From positions 1,684,749 through 1,748,748 of the forward strand of contig OU696586.1 in the NCBI GenBank assembly GCA_916048095.2: 64,000 nt of DNA, given 5' to 3'. Shown piece after piece: positions 1-10,502 of this stretch. The stretch's first letter is position 1; each line of letters begins with the position of its first letter. A program made the position numbers and the translations under genes. The notes under the pieces were generated by a model. It ran no database searches. It saw nothing but the letters and a program-made list of their open reading frames with translations, and was not told the DNA's origin. This stretch comes from Sacculina carcini (lineage: Eukaryota; Arthropoda; Thecostraca; Sacculinidae).

Positions 1-207
1 GTTGATGAGCGAATGAATGTATTACACAGTGAAGGGTGAACGAACGTACAACGCAACTTGTGTCCAGTGACACTCACACACGCGCACATGCACACAGGCA
101 TACAAACAATAATACACACACACTCATACACGCAGTGACGTCAGTATGGATAGCCAACACACTGGCCGCTGCCATATATCCATATAAATATACGACGAGC
201 GGGGCCA
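1..207 (-). repeat. 3' LTR of the CsRn1-like element (partial)
   Basis: Positions 1-207 are identical, base for base as far as I could align, to 4362-4568. The inner boundary is TGG on the coding strand. The outer ~32 bp lie left of the window. Confidence 0.92.
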
Positions 208-243
208 CCTGCCACAGCCCCCCCCCACAGGTGCCTGCACCGA

Positions 244-3200
244 CTACCTGAAGCGATATGGAGGCCGCACTGGTCTGGAGCGCCGGGACCAGATTCTGAC
301 AGTCGGCGGAGATGTTGACGCTGGCGATGGAGTTTGAACTGGCGTCTGTGGTGAATCAGCATGAACTGGCGCTGGAGACGAGGCCGCGAGTGGCGTCTGT
401 GAATTCTGGTCACTCCGCTTCAAATGTGCGGGCTTCAGTCGGTCCACTGCAACCGTATCTTCCTTGCCGTTATTGTTTATCACAAACGCCTTCTCCCCTC
501 GATGAATCACCGCATATGGTCCTTGGTATGGAGGATATAGCGGGGCTCTAACGCTGTCCACCCTTACGAACACGTGCGAAGCGGTTGACAGTGACGGTGA
601 GATGAAAGGCCGGTGGGCGTCATAGCGGCGATGCCAAGCTGTCGGTACAGGCTGTAAGTCAGCAAATGACTTCACCAACTGGCGCGCCATCTCACTCGCT
701 GGAGCTGGATGAGTCTCAGTGAAAAATTGACCTGGAAGTCGGAATTTCTCCCCCAGAACGAGTTCTGCAGACGACGTTCCTATGTCGGGCTTGTACGACG
801 AACGCATTCCCATTAGTACGACGGGGAGAGCTGATGGCCAATTGATATTATTTTGCAGTGCAGCTGTCAATGATGCCTTCAGTTGCCGGTGCATGCGCTC
901 AACCAGACCGTTCTGTTGGGGCATGTAGGCGCAGGACGTGGTTAATTGTGCTCCAAGTAACGCCCACAACTCTTTCCAGAGGTCAGAGACAAACTGACGC
1001 CCTCGGTCAGACGTGATAGAGAGACACATGCCGAACCTGGCCACCCAGTCCAACAAAGCTTTAGCGCATTCCGGTGCTGTCGCTGTTACCATCGGAACCG
1101 CCTCCGGGTAGCGAGTGAACCGATCAATCACGGTGAATATGTACCGGTATCCGCTGACCTCGGGTAGAGGGCCTACAATGTCCACATGGAGACTTTCAAA
1201 TCGACCGGAAGGCAGAGGTGGGCGACGAAGAGGAGTACGCTGGTGCCGCGCGACTTTGCACTGCTGACAATGCAAACAGCTTTTGGCCCATGTGGCAACT
1301 TTCGAGGAGAGCCGAGAAAACACAAATCTTTCCGAGATCAAGCGGCGTGTCACTCTGGCGCTGGGATGGTGCATGTTGTGGAACCGCTCGTACACCTCAC
1401 GTTGCAGGGACACTGGTACTAAAGGACGATCTACACCGGTCGAAATGTCGACGATGAGGCCCGTCGAATCACCGTCAACGCTACGTCGCACGATATTGAG
1501 CGACGGAGATGCTGCCAGAGACGCCACTTCTTCACAGGTCTGCTGTGCTTTCGCCAAACGCGACGAATCCATATTCTGCTGCGCTTCCGTGTACACGACG
1601 GACGAATGGTGCGTAGATTCTCTGGAGACGGGCGTCGGTGGCCGACTCAGACAGTCGGAAACCACATTGTCGAGTCCGTTGATGTGACGTATGTCGGTCG
1701 AAAATTCACTAATGAACGCAAGCTGTCTCTGTACGCGCGGCGAACGTTCGGATGAGCTGGTGAAGGCGTATGTGAGCGGCTTGTGGTCAGTCCACAGTTG
1801 GAGTCCTGGGCGGCCTTCTAGCAAGTGGCGAAAACGTTTTATGGCACTAAAGAGCGCATGAAGTTCTTTGTCGCCTGTACACCAGCGAAGCTGGGCACCC
1901 TGAAGCTTCCGTGAGTGGTATGCTAGAGGAACCCACACTCCACGTTGCTTCTGCAATATCACCGCTCCCACAGCTGTATCATACGCATCGGCCACCACTC
2001 TGGTCGGGGCATTGTTCCAAGGAAACGCTAGACGAGATGCGTGGGCTAGCGCCCGTTTGCTCGCCTAAAAAGCAGAGTTTTGAGCCTCCGTCCAGTGAAA
2101 GGTGCGCTGACCGGAACTGCACACGTCATGGAGTGGCTGTACCAGCGCTGCAAGGCCTGGGATAAATCGATGAAAATGATTGATCATACCCAAATAGCGT
2201 TTACACTCATGAACGTTTCCTGGTGGATGTACAGCGACAAGATCGGCCACTTTGTCCGGCAGGGGTTCGATGCCGTCGGCGGAAACTTTCAGGCCGAGAA
2301 AGCGCACCTCAGACCTACCAAAAACACATTTTTCTGGTTTGATGACCAGGCCAGCCTTTTGGAGGCGGCGGAACAGCTCGTAAAGGTCGCGACGGTGCTG
2401 CTCAGCATCCGGTGAGTAGATCAGGATGTCGTCAATGTACACGTAAACACTGGACATACCGCGAAGCACTGAATCCATCAGTCGCTGAAACGTCTGCGCA
2501 GCGTTGGACAAGCCAAATGGCATGCGTCGGTATTCAAACAGACCGAACGGGAATGTGATCGCTGTCTTCTTCTGGTCCGGTCCGTACACAGGAATTTGAG
2601 AGAACGCCCGTGCGAGGTCGACTGTGCTGAAGATTGTTGCTCCACACAGCCGATCTGCAAAGGTCTGTAGGTGAGGTACCGGGTACCGGTCCGGAACAGT
2701 GAGTGCGTTGAGACGCTCATAGCACCCCACCATTCGGTAGGACCTTCCTCCGTTTTTGTCAACTAGGTGGATCGGGCTGGACCACGGAGATGAAGATGGC
2801 ACGACAATACCCTGACTGACCAGATATTCCAGCTCTTTCTTCGCTGCTGTCAATTTTGCCGGCATGAGGCGACGTGGTCGGGCGTGTACCGGATTTCCGC
2901 GAGTTATTATTCGGTGCTCAACTCCTGGAATTGTGACGGCGGGGAATCCGCACGGGAGAGTCGACAGCTGCTTGAACACACTCGAAAAGCGTATGTCACA
3001 GAATAACTTGCCGTCGCCTTCCTTCTGATCATAAGATCGAACATGTGCAAGCAGAGGATGACTGTCATGTTTGTGTATGTGACTGGCAGTTGACAGAAAT
3101 GTCGCGCTATCGGTTAGCCGGTGACTGCGCATATCTACCAGCAGACCGAACTCACGTAGGAAATCTGCGCCGAGAATCGGTGTGGGCACTGCTGCTACAA

Positions 3201-3444
3201 TAAATTTAAACGAGTATGACCGACCCAGGCCGAGATCCACGTTCAGGTCGCGTCCGACCTCGTACACAGGTATTATGGAACCGTTGGCAGCGCGGAGTCT
3301 TGGTCGGTGTAGAACACAGCGGTTCTCTTGGTCTGCAGGTAGCAAGGAGACTTCAGAGCCGCTGTCAACGAGATATCTTCGACCCGTGAGATCAGTGACA
3401 TACAAGAGATGGCACTCACGATTGCTGCAGCCAGACGTCGCCAT
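244..3444 (-). pseudogene. pol of the CsRn1-like element: protease-RT-RNase H-integrase, one nonsense codon
   Basis: Protease motif VDSGSEVSLLP lies near the start (~residue 25), RT motifs include YVYIDDILIYS, RNase H begins around VVADAYDTAVGAVIL, the integrase zinc region ends in LHCQQC, and the DDE core shows LHVDIVGP, TSDRGRQFV and PQQNGLVERMH (all three acidic residues present). A single in-frame TAG at 2065-2067, at the RT/RNase H junction, splits an otherwise continuous frame of ~1065 codons. The next methionine/alternative start is at 1998. The chromodomain-less tail is Pro/Ser/Thr-rich. The product would reverse-transcribe and integrate the element. Confidence 0.92.
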
Positions 3445-4269
3445 TACCGTCGGCTGCTCGGCTCGTTTCCCGGAAAAGTTTTGAAGTCACTTGTGAACGT
3501 ACAGGACCCGAGACACTTGCGGGCTGCGGGGCCGAACTTACGATGCAGGCGGCACCACCGGTCAGTGAAGGCGGTCGGCTGCGATGACTTGTGGCGTGAG
3601 GGACTTTGTCTCCGTTGTGGCCCTGGTGATTGTACAGTTGCATTACGTCCGCTGCTACGAAATCTAACCGCATTAGCTGTGTGATCCATGTCGATCTCGC
3701 TGTCATTCGGAGTCACATGCGCCACCACAGGGAGGGTTCGGCAGAGCTGGTTGATGGTAAGTATCAGCGCGTAGGGCGACATCGCGGAGGCAATCACTGT
3801 TGAGCCAGTCGCGGCAGAGCAACTGCAGATTATCTGGCATTCTGCACAGGAAAGCCTCACGGATAATTTAATGGTCCGTGTCGTCTGGATAAAGAATGGT
3901 AATATCCTCGAACAACTGTGATGGTTTTCTTGAGCCGAGCTGTCTTGGAAGGCTCTCGAATTGTCTGAAGTGCTCCGCAGAGGTGAGCTGTAGTCTGCTC
4001 CTCAATCTGCGCCGCAGAAGATCGTAGCAGTCTGAAGCAAGAGGCGACTGAGACACAATGTCTTTTACAAGTCGGAATTGAGACGGTGGCAGTTTCGCGA
4101 GCAATTTGCGGAACTTTGTTGTCTGAGTAGAAATGCCTCCGTCTTCCAGCAGATTGTCGCGCATTAACAGCCATGTGTCAATGTCGATCTCATCAAAAGC
4201 TGGCAATTCAACGCGAACTGGAGCGCAAAAAACATCGGCTTTTTCATCCGGCATGTTGGCTGTTGACAA
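3444..4269 (-). pseudogene. gag of the CsRn1-like element (broken)
   Basis: Reading starts at 4269 (protein beginning MSTANMPDEKADVF) and shows a Gag capsid-like segment (LPAFDEIDIDTWLL…LLAKLPPSQF). An in-frame TAA at 3868-3870 interrupts it, the same frame resumes for ~60 codons, and a frameshift then moves into a frame ending at 3444. That last part holds the C-x2-H-x9-C-x3-C motif (CRLHRKFGPAARKC then LGSC), which replaces the usual CCHC knuckle in the CsRn1 clade. A further frame change separates it from pol. Gag would package element RNA; this copy cannot make it intact. Confidence 0.82.
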
Positions 4270-4313
4270 GAAGTTAATCTCGTTTGGATCACTGAAAAAT
4301 TCGTTCGAAGAAA

Positions 4314-4326
4314 GTCGGGGTCACCA
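4314..4326 (-). promoter_or_regulatory. Primer binding site, tRNA-Trp type
   Basis: The coding strand reads TGGTGACCCCGAC, complementary to the 3' end of animal tRNA-Trp (…GTCGGGGTCACCA). It starts two bases after the LTR's terminal CA. Thirteen bases match and then the match ends. Confidence 0.8.
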
Positions 4327-4328
4327 CT

Positions 4329-4568
4329 TGTAGCAGCACGGCGTATGCAAACACTGGCGTGGTTGATGAGCGAATGAATGTATTACACAGTGAAGGGTGA
4401 ACGAACGTACAACGCAACTTGTGTCCAGTGACACTCACACACGCGCACATGCACACAGGCATACAAACAATAATACACACACACTCATACACGCAGTGAC
4501 GTCAGTATGGATAGCCAACACACTGGCCGCTGCCATATATCCATATAAATATACGACGAGCGGGGCCA
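4329..4568 (-). repeat. 5' LTR of the CsRn1-like element
   Basis: Complete LTR of ~240 bp, with TG/CA ends on the plus strand, directly followed on the coding strand by the primer binding site. It carries a TATATAAA-like stretch (GCCATATATCCATATAAATA) that could act as promoter. Confidence 0.85.
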
Positions 4569-4569
4569 C

Positions 4570-4663
4570 AAATCCTTAAAAATGCGAACATTTTGGTAAA
4601 TTTTCTGAAGACTACTCTTCCTAAGCCAGCAATGGTACAACTATAAAAATTATACCACTGTGT
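4570..4663. repeat. Fragment of a dispersed repeat, also at 21.48-21.82 kb
   Basis: Shares AAATGCGAACATTTTGGTAAA, the phrase CCAGCAATGGTACA and AAAATTATACCA with 21481-21540 and 21721-21785. The Tc1-like element to the right appears to have inserted into it, because the repeat stops at the first terminal iteration. Confidence 0.6.
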
Positions 4664-4722
4664 AAACTTCAAAATGGGATAATCAACTCCGAAATGGGAC
4701 TAATCAACTTTAAAATGAGACT
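4664..4722 (+). repeat. Left iterated terminal repeat of the Tc1-like element
   Basis: Three imperfect iterations reading AACTTCAAAATGGGA, AACTCCGAAATGGGA and AACTTTAAAATGAGA, spaced about 22 bp. They are inverted relative to the right array. Confidence 0.75.
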
Positions 4723-5026
4723 GTAACATTGCGTTTAACTGAAAATAATGAGCTGAAGACATTTTTGAATAATTTTTTATGATTTTAATGCTTTTTCACG
4801 AAATAAAATCACCGAATAAATCACCCAACACTTGATTATTCTTAATAAATTTGTCTAATAAGTGATGTATTTGTGAAAAGTTCTTGAGTTTCTGCTTTCA
4901 GACTGGAAGATTGAAGGCTGACGCTGTGTTTTCGTTTCCCGCATCACATATTTGCATTGCGTGTTTTGATATCACAGTTGTTTTTGAGCCAATTATAATG
5001 AGCGGGCGTACCGTGAATTATATAAA

Positions 5027-6061
5027 AATGCTGACTCCAAAGACAAAACAATTCAAATAGTGGCTGCACATTGGGCGGGGGGCGGTGACTGGAGGCAGCT
5101 GGCTAGAATGTTGGGAGTCGCCAAATCAACTGCTTATCGCTGGATATCTAATGAAGACCATGAAGACTCTCGTGGAGGCTCAATGCAAAGGAAAATACAT
5201 GAGGACCACATAAAGTGTATGGAACATTGTGTGGAGGAAAACCCGCGTATTACGCTAAAAGAAATAACGGAGAAAATTAGCCAGCAATTCAACGTACAGG
5301 TTTATAAGGAGTGTATTCGCCGTCAGCTTGAAAAGATGCTCTTCACAATCAAGCAAATACGATTTGAACCTGAAAGGGCAAACTCAATACAAAACAAGCA
5401 GAAACGAGCAGAATATGCAAGGAGATTGTTGGAACTGCAATCCAACATGCTCCCCGTCATATATATGGACGAAACCAACTTCAATATGTTTATTTCGCGC
5501 AATTACGGTCGATCAAGAACCGGTTCACGATGCACGACCGTCGCAGCTGGTAGTCGTGGAGCAAACGTACATGTTATTGGCTGCATAACCAATCAAGGGC
5601 TTCTTCATCATCAAATCCGTCGAGGATCGCACAAAATCAATGATGCGAACGAATTTGTGCGCCAATGTCTCCAGGCGTCAAAAATAACTTTTGGCGGGCC
5701 CGTGGTGCTTGTGGTTGACAATGCACCATGTCACAATCAAATTGAGCTTGTGTTCGCCGAGGACGAGTACACCCCTCATCATTTGCTACGTCTGGCTCCA
5801 TACAGCCCGATGATGAATGCCATCGAGATGGTGTGGTCCCAATTGAAGAGCGAGGTGAAAAGAAAACTAACCGACCAGTTGCCAACAATTTTGACTAGCA
5901 GAAATTATGCCATTTCGCAAGCAGAACAAAGATGATCGGCATTGGAGGCGATAATTTCGGAGAGTTTAGGAAATGTGAGCGCACAGAATTGCGCCCGCTG
6001 TATTGTACACGTTCAACAACATCTCTCGTCTGCACTGGAGATGCGAAATGTGTTGTTTTAA
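5027..6061 (+). pseudogene. Tc1/IS630-like DDE transposase, one internal stop
   Basis: An N-terminal helix-turn-helix (WRQLARMLGVAKSTAYRW) is followed by a second HTH-like region and the DDE core: D in VIYMDETNFN, D in LVVDNAPCH, E in NAIEMVW, with 35 residues between the last two (DD35E). Reading is open from at least 5027 with no ATG; GTG at 5060 is the first plausible start codon, so the natural start codon may be lost. An in-frame TGA at 5933-5935 cuts off the last ~40 codons, which continue in frame to TAA at 6059-6061. The enzyme would excise the element and insert it at TA. It resembles the partial copy at 49.5-50.1 kb. Confidence 0.88.
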
Positions 6062-6800
6062 TGCCACCATGTACATAGATAAACTGAAGTTTGTTGTGCT
6101 TGTTTGAATAAATGAAAAAATGCATCTTAATTTGTCTCTCGTAATGATTTACAGAAAACAATCGCAGTAATAGTCAGAGCTGCAACCGCAAAGTCTTAAA
6201 GTCTTGAATACAGTGACTATTAATTTCAACTTATAATTTCAACTTGCATATTCTTACTTTGTTCCCTTTCATATATCATTCAACATGGAGTTAGCTCGCA
6301 AAAGAGAAGAAATTTCAACTTAGCATGCTCATAGTTAAGTATATAGTTAAAGATATAATTGTTTTGTCGACAAATATCCGTATACTTGTAGTGTTATGGG
6401 TGATTTATTCCTATACATTTGTTTACTCTTATATTATGATTTATTCTTATGCAGTTATGAATTCTTATGAATTTTTGAGGCATATAAAATATTCCTCTAC
6501 CACACAAAACAAATATTTGCTAATAAGTGCTCTAAATTGTAATCCAGATACTTAATACTGAACACTTAAGGTTATTCTACTGGAGCTCAATTAGCTAATT
6601 CAAATTACTGTAATTTCATTGCTAAATGAAAAAAATAATACACAGATTTGTCATGATTATTGTATTTATGTGTTTGTGTTTTACCGGCGCTATAGCAAAT
6701 ACACGTTGTTGTCGTTGTTGTTTATTAGTTTTTATGTTTTAATACATTTTTTGTTCTTAATTAATTACAATAATGCAAGTAAAGTGATAAAGAACACGGT

Positions 6801-6899
6801 CTCATTTTGAAGTTGACTATTCTAATTTTGAAGTTGATATTCTCATTTTGAAGTTGATTATTCCCATTTTGAAGTTGATTATTCTCATTTTGAAGTTGA
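6801..6899 (-). repeat. Right iterated terminal repeat of the Tc1-like element
   Basis: Five iterations of (C/T)TCATTTTGAAGTTGATTAT spaced 20-23 bp. The reverse complement matches the left array. Confidence 0.78.
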
Positions 6900-6984
6900 A
6901 ATGGTATAGATGTATCTAGGTGGCGTTGGCTACGTCCACTGCGATACTAGCGCTCTCTAACGGCGGAAAGTGTAACTAATTTAG

Positions 6985-7092
6985 GCCAACCGAACCAACC
7001 CAACCTAAACTAACCAGCCTAACCTAACCTAACCTAACCAACCTAACCAGCCTAACCTAACCTAACCTAACCTAACCTAACCAACCTAACCT
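6985..7092. repeat. (CCTAA)n-type pentanucleotide tract
   Basis: Imperfect runs of CCTAA/ACCTAACC with CCAACC and CCAGCC variants. On the other strand this is TTAGG, the arthropod telomere unit, but here it is short, degenerate and interstitial. Confidence 0.8.
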
Positions 7093-8269
7093 GACAACGA
7101 AAAGGCATTTGTCAAAAAAACACTAGAGCATTGCGTTGATAAGCTTTGATAAATATAAGTTTCAAAAAGCAATACTGCAATAAATGTTACTTAGGTATTA
7201 TAATTCTTATTGTCTTGTCGGTGAGACAAAAATCGAAATCAATGGAAATAATTCAAAAATATTAAGAATTGCACACTAGAAGAGCCTTAATCATCTCTGA
7301 AAGGTTGTTCTTTGTCGAACATCGGAATCCCAGTACATACAATCGAGCTAAACCAGCATATTTCAAATTCGAAGTGAAATAATGAATGTCTAAGGTTTTA
7401 TTAACATTCCAATTAAATCAATAAACATATATTTCTATTTTCCAGACTGTCTAAAACACGCCAAAGAGCCTTATAAATCATGTTTGGAAAAAGGCTCGAA
7501 CGATCATCTCAAAACGACAAGAACAATCTAGGCTACTTTACGCCTTGAAATTCACTAATTTCTAAGCAACGCGCAGAGAAATTGAAGCGTTGCACTCATT
7601 CTCTGCAATGACTGCTGCACTGAGCGGAGCCGCCCTTCCCTCTCGGCGCGCCTGTGCTAATCCGGTGGGCGGAGCCTATTTAGCTTACGGTGACGGTTTA
7701 GCGCAAAACGGTGGGTCCCGCTCCCCCTCAGTCCCCGTCGTCAGAGCCGTAGCAACCGCCCCCCGTATCCCCCCGCCGGGGGTTCCGAATGTTGAGGGGT
7801 CCCGTTGCCTCACGTATTATATCTAATTATATTAAATGATTATATCTAATAAATACATTCATTATTTGGTGATTTATTTATAATGGGGTTGCCTTCGGGG
7901 GGGGGGGCATAATTCATCGCAACGGCTCTGCCCATCGTAAGAATCCTGGCGCCGCCACTGATAAGAAAACACTTTTTATATGTAATTTCTTATAAAATTA
8001 AGAGAAACATTGTGTCTGCGCCCACAATTTAGCTTAAAATATCACTATATTGTTCAGTAAGTATCGGTGTAATGTAGAAAGGAGTAACAGGCGATACTTG
8101 ATGGCTGGGTATCAATGACACCGCGATATATGACATTTTTCTAGCAGTCAACATTACAATAGATGATGCACTAACCAGAAGTTATAGAGATGAAATGATT
8201 TTGAATCCTTTTTCATTGATTTTGTTCCGTGCTTGATTTCTGAGTCATTACGCCAAGACGGACGGATAA
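7093..8269. other. Unassigned repeat-rich interval
   Basis: No gene recognised. 7590-7820 is a GC-rich island (SINE- or promoter-like, no coding support) in AT-rich surroundings. 7861-7960 ends in GGCGCCGCCACTG, the right terminus of the hAT-like MITE family found at 35.9, 41.4, 50.7 and 62.4 kb. Confidence 0.5.
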
Positions 8270-9742
8270 AAATATGAGGCGGGCTTAGCGAAAAAACACG
8301 TCGTTAATACTTAAAATGTAAACATACACATTTACACATTTAGGCTTTTCTACATATATTTCAATTTAAAAAAGGTTAAAGGTTAAATACCTCAAGTGAT
8401 AGCTGCTGCACGGGAATATGCCGAAGCTTATGAGCACACAGATGTGTCCTGTGCAGCTCGCTGCCATCGCAGAACCGACCCTCTCCACGCTATGACACCA
8501 CAAGGATGAAAGACGTATTAGAGAGGGCCACCTCCCCAGAATGCATGGCACAACTCATGACTGATATCTGGTACCATCTACTGCTGGGTTGACAGGGGCT
8601 GTTGGATTATAGAATTCGCCCAATGAAATTCTTCTCCGCCGGGTTTCGAACCACGGACCGCTTGTGAGACGGGTGTGCTAACCACTACACAACCGAGTCC
8701 ACGAATTTCTGTATTAGATTCGTTTTTTGCCTCTAAATTGGTATTTTTTTGTTTCATGAATTGTCCCACACGACGGGCGAATTTTAATGCTAGCTGCACA
8801 TCAAGGACAAATTGAGTCATTGAAAAGCGATTCACTTTATTCATTGCATTGTACTGTAATACGTTAACATTGACAGAAGTGAAGATATGTCTATTCGATC
8901 AGGAATTGGTGCGTCATTTGTGCAGTTGTCTGTTGTGACTGAACCACGACATTGCATTCTATGTCGGCAACATACGGCTGCAATACCCGACACGTGGTTG
9001 CAATCATGCACTAGCCATGTGCTCTTTGTAATATTTCACTTGGTTGCATCAGTGATTCAGTGATGGTCGAATGTTCTGCTGGAATGTTCTGGTCTATTGC
9101 TGGCATATTGTGGAAAAAGCAAGGCTTCATACTTAATGATGTATGGACGCGTCAATGCATTGCAAATGCATTGAATCAGAATTGAAAATGATGCAAAGTC
9201 CGTGCGTCAGCACTTGCAATACAAAATGCACATGATTCACACACACACACACACACCACTCAATTGCGTAGAGGTTTATTCAATTGATGTAATGTATTGT
9301 TCATACTGGGCGCAGGACATTAGGCCTCTATGTCCAGATCTTCAATCTTCCGGGGATCTTAGCGTGAATGTAATGAAAGACATGTTTATATACTAGCATG
9401 TATACGCCTCACAGGCTAGAAGCGGAACAAGTATTATACAATAAATGTGAATTTATCTGTCTTACAGTTTGGCTTCTATACCATATTGGCGGGCTGCGAG
9501 AAAATGATTATTGGACCGCGTGTTTGAGAATCCTGGCGTAGATAATCTCAAGCTCCTGATTGCAGCTCATGGTCGAATCGAGTCATTTTGTGATCACAAA
9601 ATAATCAGTTAAATCACCTTAGATTAGGCTGGACTGGGTCCAGATTGTTTTCTGTTAATTCACGACAGGCTGAAAGTCACCGAAACCTAATATTGTTAAT
9701 CAAGCGTAACAAGCTGTATCAAGTAGAGCGGTAGTTTGATGG
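8270..9742 (-). repeat. Left arm of a ~1.4 kb inverted duplication
   Basis: Reverse complement matches 17672-19110 over its whole length with scattered mismatches, including a SINE insertion present in both arms and a (CA)/(GT) tract. The arms flank the Penelope-like cluster. Confidence 0.85.
8366..8703 (-). repeat. SINE-1 copy 1 (tRNA-Val-like head)
   Basis: On the minus strand the head reads GGTGTAGTGGTTAGCAC…GGTTCGAAACC (A- and B-box-like), close to animal tRNA-Val. A conserved ~250 bp body and a TTAACCTTT-iterated tail follow. Five full copies lie in the window. Confidence 0.85.
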
Positions 9743-9767
9743 AACTAATACAAATACTTCCATGACT

Positions 9768-10345
9768 AATCTGTGTGCTCATAAGCTTCGGCATATTCCC
9801 GTGCAGCAGCTGTCACTTGAGGTATTTAACCTTTAACCTTTCTTAAATTGAAATATATGTAGAAAGGCCAAAATGTGTAAATGTGTATGTTTACATTTTA
9901 AGTATTAACGACGTGTTTTTTCCCTAAGCCCGCCTCATATTTTTTTCGAGTACTTCATGTGATTTCCAGCAGAATTTCAGAAAATTGTGCAGAATTTGTC
10001 GCTTTAGCCAACGCATTTTCGTGCGCAAAAAGGTGTCGTGATTCTTGATTTAAACGACCGTAACTTTTCAAAGATGTCCTTTTAATTATTACGGATTTAA
10101 ATGTTAATGCGAGTTTTATAGAAGCAAACAACATATCTACATTCAGCAACACACATCATTCTGGTATCACGTTGGAAAATATTATTTACGACTGCTACTC
10201 AGGGCCATATTCGGGTAGAAAGCATGCATAAACGCTGTTCAACTGGAAAACCCACATGACCATGATAAATTCAGCTTTATCGCGTACACTGGCCAGTTCA
10301 GATGCGCCGCATATTCTGAGAACAAAAACCCATTTGCCCAAGTAT
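9768..10345 (+). repeat. Direct copy of 18.95-19.51 kb (SINE-1 tail plus flank)
   Basis: Begins inside the SINE-1 3' end (TTCGGCATATTCCCGTG…) and continues into the flank that also follows SINE-1 copy 2. The left locus therefore carries both an inverted and a direct copy of the right locus. Confidence 0.8.
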
Positions 10346-10421
10346 TTGTGGTATTTGTTGCTCACACTTGCCGTCTGATAAACCAGTCATGTAGAAACTC
10401 ACCGACACAAACCCACGCATT

Positions 10422-10423
<2 letters not shown>

Positions 10424-10490
<67 letters not shown>
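10424..10490. repeat. (TA)n at the 3' end of PLE-1 minus copy
   Basis: Nearly pure TA dinucleotide repeat abutting the pLTR end. Confidence 0.95.
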
Positions 10491-10496
<6 letters not shown>

Positions 10497-10502
10497 TTTC
10501 TC

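Larger units (their letters stand above)
1..4568 (-). mobile_element. CsRn1-like Ty3/Gypsy LTR retrotransposon, left end cut by window edge
   Basis: Minus-strand element with 5' LTR at 4329-4568, tRNA-Trp-type primer site, gag, pol (protease, RT, RNase H, integrase), and 3' LTR at 1-207, whose outer ~32 bp fall outside the window. A C-run at 218-226 (G-run on the coding strand) upstream of the 3' LTR may be part of the polypurine tract. Expected full length is about 4.6 kb, compact for Gypsy. The primer site and the C-x2-H-x9-C-x3-C Gag motif are the hallmarks described for the CsRn1 clade. Gag and pol each carry stops, so this copy is not autonomous. The right flank begins CAAAT; the matching left duplication cannot be seen. 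Confidence 0.9.
4664..6899 (+). mobile_element. Tc1/IS630-like DNA transposon with iterated terminal inverted repeats
   Basis: About 2.2 kb. The ends are built of tandem ~20-23 bp iterations around CAACTTCAAAATGAGAATAA, three on the left (4664-4722) and five, inverted, on the right (6801-6899). One DD35E transposase lies in between. Both flanks contain TA close to the ends, but exact termini are ambiguous because of the iterations. Between the transposase and the right array (6062-6800) I see only AT-rich sequence. Confidence 0.82.

Noticed and set aside
7590..7826. 78-codon ORF in the GC-rich island
   Set aside because: No homology, no splice or neighbour support; composition-driven.
8640..8705. 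Genuine tRNA-Val gene
   Set aside because: The head is followed by a conserved SINE body and occurs five times with mutations in the cloverleaf; no intact tRNA.
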